From Bacteroidales bacterium (GTDB lineage: Bacteria > Bacteroidota > Bacteroidia > Bacteroidales > VadinHA17): a DNA stretch of 50,339 nucleotides. Below, in pieces: positions 31,550 through 41,774 of this stretch. Position 1 is the first letter of the stretch; every line of letters starts with the position of its first letter. The stretch is taken from positions 1 to 50,339 of the forward strand of contig JANTHB010000015.1 of NCBI GenBank assembly GCA_024762655.1, read 5' to 3'. The position numbers and the translations under genes were made by a program. The notes below the pieces were generated by a model, which saw only the letters and a program-made list of their open reading frames with translations, had not been told where the DNA came from and made no database searches.

Positions 31550-33262
31550 ATGAAAACACTTAAATATATTCTAACCATCTTTTTCATTCTCGGGTTAGCT
31601 TCCTGTACAAAGGATTTTGTGGAGATCAACAAGAACCCGAATGCTGTTTATCCTGACGAAGCAAGTGCACGGTATTTCATTACCAATCCGGAATATCAAT
31701 TATACGCACCCAACCGTTATCCTTACTGGCGTGCTCACCTGATTCACACCGACCGTTATGCCGGTTATTTCACCTTTGGATTTAAAGGTAGCTGGTGGTC
31801 CGACGAGTTGGGTTATCATTATTCTTCCGGATATACGGATGCTACCTGGGGTTGGCTGGAAGGCTATTTCAGCCAGATTGACAACTTCATGCGTCTGACC
31901 GACCAGGGCGGGGACTTTGAAAACCCCCTGATGTATGCCGTGGGACAGATCATCAAAAGCCTTTATTACCAGATGTTCACGGATGTCTTTGGCGAAGTTC
32001 CTTTTTCCGAAGCAGGAAATCCGGACATCCAGCAACCCAAATTCGATACGCAGAACGATATCTACCAGGGGGTCCTCACCATGCTTGATGAGGCCATTGC
32101 CACCATTGGAGATAATCAGCGTACCGGCGACGGGGTGCAGGATCTGGGGGAAAATGACATCATTTTCCACGGCGATCTGCAGAAATGGAAAAAACTGGCC
32201 AATACCCTGAAGCTGCGCATTGCCATGCGTGCTTACGGAGCTCCCGGTGCCGACTGGGTGAGCGGCGTGGTTAACTCGGCCTTCACCCTCGGGGCCTTCC
32301 TCGATGATGAAAGTGACAATGCCCTCTTACCCAAGGACAATGAAATATCCCAGTGGGGAAGTGCCTGCTATGGTGATATATGGTGGAATTTCGGTCTGGG
32401 CTCCAACTGGACCATGGGGAAATATCTTATAGACTACATGAGCAAATACAACGACCCCCGTCTGCCCAAGTATGCCCAGCCCGCTCCGGGAGGCACCTTT
32501 GTTCTGAAACGCCCGAAACAGTCGGAAAACCAAGAAGGCTACGATAACTTCCCGGCACGGATCAATTACCTGAGAGGTGTTCTGGAAGATGCTACCGGCG
32601 GGGATATGACCTTCACCGACTGGACCGACAGTGTACAGATCTCTATTCCTGAGAACAAATACTATATCGGCCAGCCGCCACGGTTGAACAGCAAGACCTA
32701 TCCTTTTGCCGTATATGAGTTCTGGTCCACCCCTTCGGAGTGGGTTATCCAGAAAAAGAACCAGGGCAAGCCGATCTTCCCGGAAATTATCCTTACCACC
32801 GCGGAATCTTATTTTCTGCGTGCCGAAGCTGTTGAAAGAGGATTGGCTTCAGGCAATGCCGAAGAGCTGTTCCAGAACGGAATCCGATATGCTATGAAGC
32901 TGTGGGAAGTCAGCGATGCCGATATCGACGATTATCTCACCAACTCTTCGTTGGCTCACCTTGACGGAACCCAGGAAGAAAATCTCCAGAAGATCGAGAT
33001 ACAGAAATGGATCGCTCATTACACCGATGGTTTTGAAGGATGGGCTGACCTTCGTAAAAACGGGTATCCTGTGGAAATGGCCCAGGGTGTTTCCGACCCG
33101 GTTATCTTCGGTCTGGGCGACGACAATGGGGTATTGCCACAACGTATGCGTTACGGCAATGCTGCCTATAACAATAACGGCGAAAACCTGCAGGAAGCCA
33201 TCACCCGTCAGGGCCCGGATGTACAGGGCACCCCGCTATGGTGGTCCAAATCGTCCAAATAA
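31550..33262 (+). CDS. SusD/RagB-family glycan-binding lipoprotein
   Basis: The 570-aa lipoprotein has the lipobox LASC with lipidated Cys19. The N-terminal DFVEINKNPNAVYPDEAS pattern and the helical TPR-like body fit the SusD-like_2 group (as in SusD-like proteins of N-glycan loci) rather than classical SusD. Typical landmarks are IKSLYYQMFTDVFGEVPFSE, WKKLANTLKLRIAMRAYG, a C-terminal IQKWIAHYTDGFEGWADLRK and a final RMRYGNAAYNNNGEN. It forms the lid over SusC and binds the oligosaccharide on the cell surface. The 17-base gap to the SusC gene and shared terminator show a two-gene operon. Confidence 0.95.
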   Translation: MKTLKYILTIFFILGLASCTKDFVEINKNPNAVYPDEASARYFITNPEYQLYAPNRYPYWRAHLIHTDRYAGYFTFGFKGSWWSDELGYHYSSGYTDATWGWLEGYFSQIDNFMRLTDQGGDFENPLMYAVGQIIKSLYYQMFTDVFGEVPFSEAGNPDIQQPKFDTQNDIYQGVLTMLDEAIATIGDNQRTGDGVQDLGENDIIFHGDLQKWKKLANTLKLRIAMRAYGAPGADWVSGVVNSAFTLGAFLDDESDNALLPKDNEISQWGSACYGDIWWNFGLGSNWTMGKYLIDYMSKYNDPRLPKYAQPAPGGTFVLKRPKQSENQEGYDNFPARINYLRGVLEDATGGDMTFTDWTDSVQISIPENKYYIGQPPRLNSKTYPFAVYEFWSTPSEWVIQKKNQGKPIFPEIILTTAESYFLRAEAVERGLASGNAEELFQNGIRYAMKLWEVSDADIDDYLTNSSLAHLDGTQEENLQKIEIQKWIAHYTDGFEGWADLRKNGYPVEMAQGVSDPVIFGLGDDNGVLPQRMRYGNAAYNNNGENLQEAITRQGPDVQGTPLWWSKSSK

Positions 33263-33280
33263 TACCTGATTTCTATAAAA

Positions 33281-33310
33281 AAAACCGTTCACCTCTGGGT
33301 GAACGGTTTT
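33281..33310. terminator. Bidirectional terminator between the two arms of the PUL
   Basis: AAAACCGTTCACC (33281-33293) pairs perfectly with GGTGAACGGTTTT (33298-33310) around a four-base loop, with T-runs on both sides. It lies 18 bases after the SusD-like gene stop and 3 bases from the stop of the convergent GH18 gene, so it serves both transcripts. Confidence 0.92.
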
Positions 33311-33312
33311 TT

Positions 33313-34422
33313 TTATTTCAGCAACGTATCGCTGATCACCTTCAGCAGACGCAGGGAGTCGATAAAAGTATCCTGCGACAGTTCCCAGATCATGATCCCG
33401 CCAACATGGTGATCCCACACATAAGATGCTTTTCTGCCCATGGTGATCCTGCCGTTGTAATAGATATCATCCACCTGATCCTGGTCGTAAGCATCCGGAT
33501 ATTTCTGCAGGATAGTCCGGTAGGTAATCCCCTTCCCGTTGTTGGAAAAATCCCTCCCGTAAAAAGGGACGCCCAGCAGGATGTTTTCTGCCGGCCAGCC
33601 GCGGTAATTGATCCAGTAGGCCAGTCCGGTGGCATCTGCCCCGCTACCCTGACCGATAGCATCTTCGTAAGAAGCATGAGGGCCCGGGTTGCTCCAGGGA
33701 CCACTAAAGTCATAAGCCATCACCTGCAAACCAGTGGCGTAATCCGTGATCCCGTCCAGGTAATGCTTTCCTCCCCAGTCGGTGGGGTACAAATCCACCG
33801 ATAACTCTATCCCGAAAGGACTTAGTATTTCATGCAATTCAGCCAGGAGGGTCACCAGGGCATTGCTCTCTTCCGGGAGCACCGTATTGGTGGCCGCACC
33901 GTTCCAGAACTCCCAGTCAATATCCACTCCGTCCAGGCAATTGGCAAACACATAATTTTTTATATCCCGGACCAGCCGGTTTCTGCGGGTTTTATCCACG
34001 GCAACATAAGGAAAATTATCCGAATCGGTAGCCCCTCCTATCGACAGGTAAACCTCCACCCCATGGGCATGAGCCTCATCTGCCAGAACACCGGTCATGT
34101 CCAGGTGGTCTGTCACCAGATGTCCTTCACGGGAAAGGGAAGCAAAAGCATAATCAACCCGGGTGATTTCCTCCCAATGCACGGAAGAAACGGGGAAAAT
34201 ATCCTCCGCCCAATAAGGATAAAACCCCACCACGTGCGAGGGCGCTTCTTTCGGGGTAAACGGGCTCTTACATACCGGCTCTGTCAGATCTTCACGTACC
34301 GGCACCTCTGTCTTTTTTTCTTTTGTGCACGAGGCCATCCACAAAGCCAGCACTCCGGCAAGCAGTAACATGCCTGCATAAGAAGATCTACCTGCTATAC
34401 GTTTACTCTCTCCTTTTTGCAT
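33313..34422 (-). CDS. GH18 glycosidase lipoprotein (chitinase/endoglycosidase type)
   Basis: The 369-aa lipoprotein has the lipobox WMASC with lipidated Cys32. The GH18 catalytic motif DxxDxDxE is intact at D164, D167, D169, E171 (LDGVDIDWEF), E171 being the acid. Other GH18 strands are visible: HVVGFYPYW, GVEVYLSIGG and LQVMAYDFSGPW. GH18 enzymes cleave GlcNAc-beta-1,4-GlcNAc bonds in chitin or the chitobiose core of N-glycans with substrate assistance. Surface anchoring next to SusCD fits release of oligosaccharides outside the cell; which substrate is not shown. ATG 34422 is preferred to the 34452 frame start. It is the last gene of the six-gene minus-strand operon. Confidence 0.92.
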   Translation of the reverse strand: MQKGESKRIAGRSSYAGMLLLAGVLALWMASCTKEKKTEVPVREDLTEPVCKSPFTPKEAPSHVVGFYPYWAEDIFPVSSVHWEEITRVDYAFASLSREGHLVTDHLDMTGVLADEAHAHGVEVYLSIGGATDSDNFPYVAVDKTRRNRLVRDIKNYVFANCLDGVDIDWEFWNGAATNTVLPEESNALVTLLAELHEILSPFGIELSVDLYPTDWGGKHYLDGITDYATGLQVMAYDFSGPWSNPGPHASYEDAIGQGSGADATGLAYWINYRGWPAENILLGVPFYGRDFSNNGKGITYRTILQKYPDAYDQDQVDDIYYNGRITMGRKASYVWDHHVGGIMIWELSQDTFIDSLRLLKVISDTLLK

Positions 34423-34476
34423 AAAAGGATGTATTCCGGGGTACAAAAACATTTTTTATTCTTTCATCCTGTAAAA

Positions 34477-37400
34477 TTACCGGGCTTCCGTAATCTGCAG
34501 CGTAACGATCTCCAGAGGTTTTAAGACAAGCTCCCCGGAGATTTCTTTCCTTTTCACGCCCAGCGGGTCGGTGACATATACCTTTCTGCGGACTGCTTTC
34601 CCCCGGGATAGCCGGAGCGGGAGCTCACTCCCCGAAGGATTGAACAGACGCATCAACCAGCCGTTTTCCAGAGGTTGAACCCAGGTTACCATCAGGTCAT
34701 TTTCCGGTACCGGCAGCACCTGCAGGTTGTTTCCTGCCGGGGCTCCGCTGATAGCCAGCAAAGGCTGACCGGTCTCCATGCCCTGTTTTTTAGCCCGTGC
34801 ACGATCAAACTTTTTGTGAGGGATCATAAAATACCGGAAGACGGTTTTCCCTACCTGGGCTGCCAGATAATTGGTACCCCAATAGTTATTCATTACATAG
34901 GACAGAATATTCTGCCGGGGTTCCTGCACGTGCTCCAGCCAGCCGACCAGGTTGGCATCGGTAGTGATCCTGCCCAGTTCCACCATACGGGCATCCGGCG
35001 TAAACCAGGTGATCCCTTTTTCTTCATCCGACACATCCACCCAGTTCTGAACGGTAAAATAATTGCGGCAGGCTCCGGGCAACTGGTCTGTCTCAGGACG
35101 GTATGCTCCCCAGGCAATATCCATCAAAGTACGTCCTTCCGGGAGACGGAAAGGAAACGTAAAAAATACCGACTCGGGGAAGTAGATCTTTTTCTTATCC
35201 ACCGTATTGATGATCTCCACCAGGTTGCTTTCCCTGTAGAGCCGTATTTCACGCTGCAGACCGTTGGTGCCCGCCGCCCCGGATGAAAGCACGACCGATT
35301 GATATACCGGTCCGTCGACAGCATACAACAATCTTGGTGGGGCCGGCTTCTGCGGATGATCCGGCTTACGACCCCGTACGTAAACATACCCGTTGAGCCC
35401 CTGCCCGTACAGGGTATCGGAGAGCTCGGCACCGGAGTCTTTCACCAGAAGAGAAACGATACTCCCGGTTTTCCTGTCCACGGTTATTTTCAGGGAATCA
35501 TTCTCCAGCACCCACGGATCTTTTCGTACGGCAGATTTCTGAGAAGATTTCGCTTTCCCGTGAAGCCGGTAGGTTTTCCATCCGAAAGCAGGCACCTCCC
35601 TGGCATAAATCACCAGGCGCCCGTCCCTGTTTCTCTGACACGGCACCAGCCGTCCGTGTTCATCTGTCACTTCAATATTTTTTCCTCTGCCTTTGTTCGG
35701 CAGCGTGACCCTCCCCGATCTTTTCCATGAGAGGGTGTTCAACACAGTGATACGGTCCTCTCCTCCGGAATTTTCTCCGGAGAGGGACTCTTTCAGCAGT
35801 ACGTTAGTCTGTTCGCCGGCTTTGATGGCAAAGTTCCTTTTGACAGCCCACTGGCTCAGCGTAAAGGGACTTTCCGGTTCGCTGATACTGTTCCATGACC
35901 CCCAGGTATGCTCATCGTACAACAGGATATTCTTCCATGTATTGTAAAAAGCCGCTTCCGGATAGCGGTCGGGATGAAACATACTGAAAAGGGTCGAAGC
36001 CTGCACGATCCGGTTGGCATTGGCACTGTTTATCTCCGTTTCGCGGGCTGAAGAATAAGCGCCGTCCGACCAGTAAGGCGTCAGGTCGCCGCGCAGCACC
36101 GGCAGATCCTTCCCGTATTTCTTCTCAAACGTCCCAAACAACCGGCTCACCGTGGTTATGACCATTTTCGGGGAAACATATTTTTCATTCCATTTTTTGA
36201 CCGCCTCCGGCAGCAACGAATCCGGCGGTCCGTTATCCGATCCGATATTATAGCGCAAAGCCACCATATCATAAGGATAGTTTTTTTCTTTCAATTCTTT
36301 CAGGTAAGCAAATATTTCTTTCGGACGCAGCGCATTCTCCAGCGTATGGTTCTCGAGGGCTCCGTGGAACATGGAGTATCCCTTTCCATGCACCCAACAG
36401 AGGACCCTGCCCTTGCCCGAGGGGGATTCCCAGTAAAAAGGTTTATCTCCCAGATCCGGGATGATATGACCGATGCGGTCAAAAGTATTGGTTCCTATTG
36501 ATAAGTAACGCACACCGTTGTGTGCCAGCACCGGCACCAGCCCCCATGTATATCCCGGCACGTCGCTGATCATGGCAGCATTGAGAGGTACTCCGATCGA
36601 ATCGGCCAGGCGTCTGGCCGGCTCTACCAGCCGCATCAGCTCCTCCGGCCGGCAGAGGCCGGTAAGCTCATTGGCATACAAAGCATTCAGCTCTATCCAT
36701 CCTTTTTTTATGGCATCGATCATAGCATCCCTTTTTTCTTTTGAAGCATGATGCAGATAAGTCTCCATGGGCCACATCCCCTCGGTATTCCACCTGAAAC
36801 GTGCTTCTTCCGGATCATTAGCGGACTCTTTTGCATACCGCAGGGCCCGCTCCAGGTTATTCCACTGTATCCGTTGTACCTCCGCCTGAACCTGAGTATA
36901 ACCGATATCCACATGCGAATGATGCAACAGATAGATTGTTTTCTCCTGCACAGGTTTGATTTCAATATATTCCCCGGCCAGCACTTTGTGATCCTGACGG
37001 ATACCGAAAAACAGTCTCTTTTTCTTTTTAACAACCGGAACATAAAAACGCCAGGTATTCAGTCCCGGAGCCATGCTCCTGAAGGAACCCTCTTTCCCCA
37101 GCTTTACCTCCACGGTTTCGGTGTCACCCAGGTGTACGAGATCCACACGTATCATATTCATTTTCTTCCCCCGGTGCCATACCACCGCCTCCTGTCCTTC
37201 GATCTCCAGTTTGGGTTGCACCCCATAACGGTAGGTCATATACCACACCCTGCTCCCCGCAGTTTCTCCCATGATTTTCAGACGCAGAGGAGTGCCTTTT
37301 TTCACCAGACCGGCGGGCACGGATAAGGTCATGTATCCCATCAGATCGCCGTGCTTATCCACCATTACACTTCTGAACAAGAGTTGAATACCTTTTTCTC

Positions 37401-37791
37401 CTTTGACCAGCCATTCTTTTTGATGCTGATCCGGAGGATTGCGGAAAGACAAGACAGAATCTCCATTCATGAACAGGTCGAAACGGTGTTGTTCCTTGTT
37501 CACGTCTATGGCTGCCAGCCACAGAAAGCGAGCCGTATCGCCGGCAAAGGTTTCCGGGACAGGGGCCGTTTCCCACTCGATATACTGGTTACGTTCCAGG
37601 CTGCGTACCAGCAGAGCATCCGTGGCTTCCGGCTGGGGTGAATGATATCTCAACACCTCTCCGGAAATACTTTTACCATATCCTTTCAGGTAGGATATGC
37701 CTCCCGTATCGGAAAAGGGAACCGTCTTGTGACATCCTGTCAAAAAGAGCAACGCGGACAGGACATACATAAAAAATGTTTTTCGAGACAT
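34477..37791 (-). CDS. Alpha-mannosidase, GH38, lipoprotein
   Basis: The 1104-aa product has the lipobox FLTGC (Cys20) and an N-terminal beta-rich extension of about 280 residues before the GH38 catalytic domain. Metal-binding residues are in HSHVDIGYTQ (H293, D295), the expected nucleophile is D410 in AAMISDVPGYTWG, and a further conserved His lies in DEHTWGSWNS. The C-terminal 400 residues are the beta-sandwich domains of this family. GH38 enzymes remove alpha-linked mannose in a zinc-dependent retaining reaction. At 1104 aa it is longer than typical bacterial GH38 because of the N-terminal domain, which may bind carbohydrate. The start is ATG 37791, not the open-frame start at 37851. It lies 54 bases upstream of the GH18 gene in the same operon. 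Confidence 0.93.
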   Translation of the reverse strand: MSRKTFFMYVLSALLFLTGCHKTVPFSDTGGISYLKGYGKSISGEVLRYHSPQPEATDALLVRSLERNQYIEWETAPVPETFAGDTARFLWLAAIDVNKEQHRFDLFMNGDSVLSFRNPPDQHQKEWLVKGEKGIQLLFRSVMVDKHGDLMGYMTLSVPAGLVKKGTPLRLKIMGETAGSRVWYMTYRYGVQPKLEIEGQEAVVWHRGKKMNMIRVDLVHLGDTETVEVKLGKEGSFRSMAPGLNTWRFYVPVVKKKKRLFFGIRQDHKVLAGEYIEIKPVQEKTIYLLHHSHVDIGYTQVQAEVQRIQWNNLERALRYAKESANDPEEARFRWNTEGMWPMETYLHHASKEKRDAMIDAIKKGWIELNALYANELTGLCRPEELMRLVEPARRLADSIGVPLNAAMISDVPGYTWGLVPVLAHNGVRYLSIGTNTFDRIGHIIPDLGDKPFYWESPSGKGRVLCWVHGKGYSMFHGALENHTLENALRPKEIFAYLKELKEKNYPYDMVALRYNIGSDNGPPDSLLPEAVKKWNEKYVSPKMVITTVSRLFGTFEKKYGKDLPVLRGDLTPYWSDGAYSSARETEINSANANRIVQASTLFSMFHPDRYPEAAFYNTWKNILLYDEHTWGSWNSISEPESPFTLSQWAVKRNFAIKAGEQTNVLLKESLSGENSGGEDRITVLNTLSWKRSGRVTLPNKGRGKNIEVTDEHGRLVPCQRNRDGRLVIYAREVPAFGWKTYRLHGKAKSSQKSAVRKDPWVLENDSLKITVDRKTGSIVSLLVKDSGAELSDTLYGQGLNGYVYVRGRKPDHPQKPAPPRLLYAVDGPVYQSVVLSSGAAGTNGLQREIRLYRESNLVEIINTVDKKKIYFPESVFFTFPFRLPEGRTLMDIAWGAYRPETDQLPGACRNYFTVQNWVDVSDEEKGITWFTPDARMVELGRITTDANLVGWLEHVQEPRQNILSYVMNNYWGTNYLAAQVGKTVFRYFMIPHKKFDRARAKKQGMETGQPLLAISGAPAGNNLQVLPVPENDLMVTWVQPLENGWLMRLFNPSGSELPLRLSRGKAVRRKVYVTDPLGVKRKEISGELVLKPLEIVTLQITEAR

Positions 37792-37868
37792 GACGTATAT
37801 GTTTTTTATAATAGAAGATAAAGATACCATTTCCCTATCCAATTCCTGCACCGTTCCGTTGCGGGCCT

Positions 37869-40556
37869 TTATTTAACGATGACCTCGTCACAAAACATCC
37901 AGGCTTTCTCGCCGGCTCCCGGCGCCCAATCGGGACAGATCCCCATATTCTTTGCCACCATCCGCACAAAACGTGCCTGTACCGGTCCGCCCCTCCATGT
38001 CACCGAAAGTATCTCCGGACCCACGGCGTCAGAGAGCGAATCCGGCTGATAGCGATAGACCGGGGAATAATCTTTTCCGTCCCGGGAAACAAAAAAAGTC
38101 ACTTCCCGGGGAAAAAATATCCATACTTTCGACTGCTGCAGAAAATGCGACTCCAGGGTGTCTATCTCCTGCAAAGAGTCGAGGTCTATCGTTGCGGACA
38201 GATCGACATAGTTATACCCTTGCCAGGCATGATTCTTATAATTAGCCTGTGCCACGAGACCGTCAGTAAGGCCTCCGAATCCTCCGGCATCATACCTGGC
38301 CGAGAAAAGCCGCTCCAGGTCCGGCGTTCTTCCCAGGGCTTTATGCACCACGACAGATTGCCTGTAGGTTCCCAAGCGTTCCCCGTAGCGGAACACTCCT
38401 GCCACAATATCGGCATCTCTCCAAACAGGGAACGGCCCTGTATAACCCTGCGAAGCAGCATCCGGCATTTTCCCTGTCAGGTCATACCGGATCACAGCAC
38501 GGTCCATATTCGTATGCAGTGACACTTCCAGATTGCGGCCGGGTTGGCGCACCGAGGTTTCCATATCTATCACCGGCACCAGTTCCAGGTCATCAAACCA
38601 GGCTGTTCCCCGGGTATCCAGATAAAGGGAAACAGATACTCTCTGCACAGCCTGGGAAGGGTCCTGCGGTGTAATGAACATCTCATATTGCCGCCAGTCT
38701 TGTGTCAGGTCGAAGGCTTTTTGTGTGCCTGCCGCCGATAAGACAAACCGGGGGACCGGGGGTGCCGGCTTCGGGTGGAAAAGGCGGTAGAGGAATCCTC
38801 TTTTCTCCGGTATCACCAGGGGTGGTGCTGCTTTGGCCCATAGGGTAAAGCGGTAGGTACGACCGTAATCCAGGTAGGCAGGGAAAAAGGACAGTCCGGC
38901 TCCTTTTCCATCCTGCGGGGTCACCATCCTTACGGCGTGATCGCCGGTGTGAGAGACCCTGGAGTCCACAAAATAAGTAGCTCCCCGGTCTTTCCCGGCA
39001 CGGGCATAGGCTGCTGACGGCACGCCGGGGATAGGCAGGTACTCAAAACTTGGATCCACGATCATATTCTCCGGACCGTTATCCTTTTCTTCCGGTGCTT
39101 TTTTCTTCAGCGCAATCTTATACACCCGTGTTCCAAAGGCATCTATCATCTCCGGCAGGATATGGTTCTTTATCTCCACATCCCGGTTTTCAAACATCAC
39201 CTCTGCCGTCCGGGCCTTCAGGGTGTCGGGTAGCACGATCCGCAAAGATCCCGGCCGGTTTACCGTATTGACACAGACCAACACCAGGCTACTATCGCGC
39301 CACCATCCTGTTATCCTGACATCCTTGTTTTCCGTCTTCAGGTTCTGTACTTCTTCTCCCCCGCAATACCATGGGGTCAGCTCTGCAGTTTCCAGCGCTA
39401 TCCTTCCGCACTCATCCCAGGCAGCCACCGATTTGGGAAACCCATTCAATCCGTTACGGACAAAATATTGTATCCCCCGGGCGCCGTTGATCAAAGCCAG
39501 GTAGGTCATAACACGCAGCTCGGACGGGGTAGGTTCTCTTTGCCATACTTCCGCTCCTCCGAAAGCCTGTGGGACGATCCAGAGAGGTTTTTCCGGATAC
39601 AAAGCTTTCTTTAGAAGCTTGCTGACATATTCCACCTCTGTCACCGGCCGGCTGGGGATAGGATAAGGATCGGCCATTACAATGTCCATGGCCCCTGCAT
39701 AGCGATATGCTTTCTGCGGTGTCATAAAAACCATGGTCACCGGATGATAAGGATCCAGTTTTTTGATCAGGTTGTAAGTTTCGACGAGGGGTCCGGGAGG
39801 CTTCCCCTGTCCCACCGGCTCATCGGCGATATACCAGGCCAGCAGCGCCGGGTGATCTCTAAAGGCCAGAACTTCATGGATCAAACGTTCTCTTTTCTCT
39901 TCATCCGAGGCTGTCATCTTCGATCCCACACCCCCACCACCGGCTACACTCAGCAGATTATAATTGACTTTCATCCCCAGAGCAGCACAACGGTCCATAT
40001 AGGCTTTGCGCTGCCGGAAAGTCTTCTTCTCTATCTTCTGATAAGGAGACATCATATTGAACCCGCGCACCACCTCTTCTTCCGGGAGGGTCGGATACAC
40101 CGGAGAGTAAGCATAGAAACCGAAAGGGATAAACGGCAAACCTTGCACGATCAGGCTTCCCGTCAAACGATCCGTCTTTACTGCGTTCGCTTTGGGCGGC
40201 AAAACCTTAACCATGACCAGCGTATCCAGCACCAGGCTGTCCCGGTCTCTCCTGACCACACATTTTAAGGGCGTTTCTCCCTGCTGAAAACCGGAGATAT
40301 CCACCGGAATACGGTTCATCCCTCCCGCAAGGGAAAAACGGGTCATCAATCGGTCGTTTCCCAGATAGATCTCCCCTGAAAAAGACTGCCCCGGAGCCGT
40401 ATTCTCCAGATAAAAAAGAACCTCGCTCTTTTTTTCCGTAGTATAATAATCCTGTCGTGTCAGAACTTTGATGTCGCCGGCCCGCAGGGATATACTATTC
40501 ACCGCAACCAAACACAACAAAAGCCATCTCTTCTCTCCAAACACACGTAATTTCAT
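37869..40556 (-). CDS. TIM-barrel glycosidase-like protein with carbohydrate-binding modules
   Basis: The 895-aa exported product has a signal peptide (WLLLCLVAVNSISLRAG), an N-terminal beta domain (about 30-125) and a TIM-barrel-like region (about 135-435) with PFIPFGFYAYSP, HPALLAWYIADEPVG (E246 at a clan GH-A-like acid position) and LWIVPQAFGG. A CBM4/9-like jelly roll follows (about 500-680; NMIVDPSFEYLP to AWFDDLELVP), then a chitobiase-like strand region and a C-terminal F5/8-type C discoidin-like domain (FVRMVAKNMGICPDW). I cannot assign a GH family number. The substrate is probably part of the same glycan as the operon's other enzymes. Two ATGs, 40565 and 40556, are possible. Confidence 0.75.
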   Translation of the reverse strand: MKLRVFGEKRWLLLCLVAVNSISLRAGDIKVLTRQDYYTTEKKSEVLFYLENTAPGQSFSGEIYLGNDRLMTRFSLAGGMNRIPVDISGFQQGETPLKCVVRRDRDSLVLDTLVMVKVLPPKANAVKTDRLTGSLIVQGLPFIPFGFYAYSPVYPTLPEEEVVRGFNMMSPYQKIEKKTFRQRKAYMDRCAALGMKVNYNLLSVAGGGGVGSKMTASDEEKRERLIHEVLAFRDHPALLAWYIADEPVGQGKPPGPLVETYNLIKKLDPYHPVTMVFMTPQKAYRYAGAMDIVMADPYPIPSRPVTEVEYVSKLLKKALYPEKPLWIVPQAFGGAEVWQREPTPSELRVMTYLALINGARGIQYFVRNGLNGFPKSVAAWDECGRIALETAELTPWYCGGEEVQNLKTENKDVRITGWWRDSSLVLVCVNTVNRPGSLRIVLPDTLKARTAEVMFENRDVEIKNHILPEMIDAFGTRVYKIALKKKAPEEKDNGPENMIVDPSFEYLPIPGVPSAAYARAGKDRGATYFVDSRVSHTGDHAVRMVTPQDGKGAGLSFFPAYLDYGRTYRFTLWAKAAPPLVIPEKRGFLYRLFHPKPAPPVPRFVLSAAGTQKAFDLTQDWRQYEMFITPQDPSQAVQRVSVSLYLDTRGTAWFDDLELVPVIDMETSVRQPGRNLEVSLHTNMDRAVIRYDLTGKMPDAASQGYTGPFPVWRDADIVAGVFRYGERLGTYRQSVVVHKALGRTPDLERLFSARYDAGGFGGLTDGLVAQANYKNHAWQGYNYVDLSATIDLDSLQEIDTLESHFLQQSKVWIFFPREVTFFVSRDGKDYSPVYRYQPDSLSDAVGPEILSVTWRGGPVQARFVRMVAKNMGICPDWAPGAGEKAWMFCDEVIVK

Positions 40557-40634
40557 ACTCAACATTTTATATCTTCCGGTTTATCAACATTCTGTACGAC
40601 CACGCAGGGCCTTCCCTACAACATTTCTCCCTTC

Positions 40635-41774
40635 TCAATTCTCCGTCTTCCAGGTCAACCCGTCCTGACGGATATGCCAGAGCGTATTTTCTTCCCTTCC
40701 GGGCAGGGTGATTTCATAGAGATGATCGGTAATCTGTATTTCCGGGAGTTTTTTATAACTGTCAAACACAGCCGGGTTCACCTGCAACTCTTCCAGAGAA
40801 GTCGTAAACCTGCCTGTTTTGTTAAAATAACGTTTTTCCTTGTAATACAGATTTCGCAGGGTCCACTTTACCTGTTGGTCTGCGGGCATCTCAAAAGCAG
40901 TCTGAGCCGTTCCGGCCACATTTCCGGAAAAAAGCAAAAACCCCCAGGTTTCCGGAGCATGCATATTAATGATCCCCTGGGGTGACCACACCCAGTTATT
41001 TTCAGGCAATCGTTTGCCGTCGGCATCTTTACGCACCACATACTTTCCGCCACGTACATCGGTATCCCACTCGACCCTGGAAAAATCAATTCTCCAGATA
41101 TCTCCGGGTACCGGAGGGTTCTGCTTCGGGGCACATTCTCTCAGGATATTTAGCGGCATAGCAATCTCCAGGGTCCATTTTTCATCTTTGTCGCCGGGAT
41201 GGTTGATTGTTCCGTAAATATGCGTAGCCGTTTGCAACCCGCGGATATCCCATCCGTTTACCGGAGGACCCCCGTCACGATAGGGTTTTATAAGCATCAG
41301 GTCCCACCATGTGCCAAAGGCATTCATCTCATATTCGTAATATTGGTGCGTATCCCCGTCGGGGTCGATGAATACTTCGAAGTCGTTATCATAAAAGATA
41401 ACCGTATCCCGCTGGTGGAGGGTGGCCCATATATCAGGCTCTTCCAGTTCTGCGGCAATATAAAGATTATCGTCATCCCACAGCATTTTAACCCGGGTAT
41501 GATAACGGGGCGCCGGTTTTAACGATCCCTCAATATCCGTAAAATATTCCGTCCACAGAGCTTCTCCCCATTCCTGTTCATCCAGGATGCCGTCCACTTT
41601 TATTTTCTGCGGGGTACGGTAACAGACGTAATGGCGCGGAGCAAACGGGATCTTCAGCTCGAAGAATGATTTTTTCTTTGGGACCTTGTTTTCCACCGCT
41701 TTTCCTTTCGGATGATTGCATCCTGAAAACAGCAACAGGGAAAGCATCAGTAAAGGTAAACTTATTTTCTTCAT
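40635..41774 (-). CDS. CBM9-like carbohydrate-binding lipoprotein
   Basis: The 379-aa product has the lipobox LFSGC (Cys19). The main domain (about 45-270) matches the CBM9-like family: YVCYRTPQKIKVDGILDEQE, WGEALWTEYFTDIEG, RVKMLWDDDNLYIAAELEEP, FYDNDFEVFIDPDGD and WTLEIAMPLNIL. These proteins bind sugars or sugar ends; some members in Bacteroidota are annotated as surface glycan-binding proteins. The C-terminal 100 residues form a small domain of unknown role. No catalytic residues are evident. It lies between the TIM-barrel and the GH10-like hydrolase genes, in the same direction. Confidence 0.85.
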   Translation of the reverse strand: MKKISLPLLMLSLLLFSGCNHPKGKAVENKVPKKKSFFELKIPFAPRHYVCYRTPQKIKVDGILDEQEWGEALWTEYFTDIEGSLKPAPRYHTRVKMLWDDDNLYIAAELEEPDIWATLHQRDTVIFYDNDFEVFIDPDGDTHQYYEYEMNAFGTWWDLMLIKPYRDGGPPVNGWDIRGLQTATHIYGTINHPGDKDEKWTLEIAMPLNILRECAPKQNPPVPGDIWRIDFSRVEWDTDVRGGKYVVRKDADGKRLPENNWVWSPQGIINMHAPETWGFLLFSGNVAGTAQTAFEMPADQQVKWTLRNLYYKEKRYFNKTGRFTTSLEELQVNPAVFDSYKKLPEIQITDHLYEITLPGREENTLWHIRQDGLTWKTEN

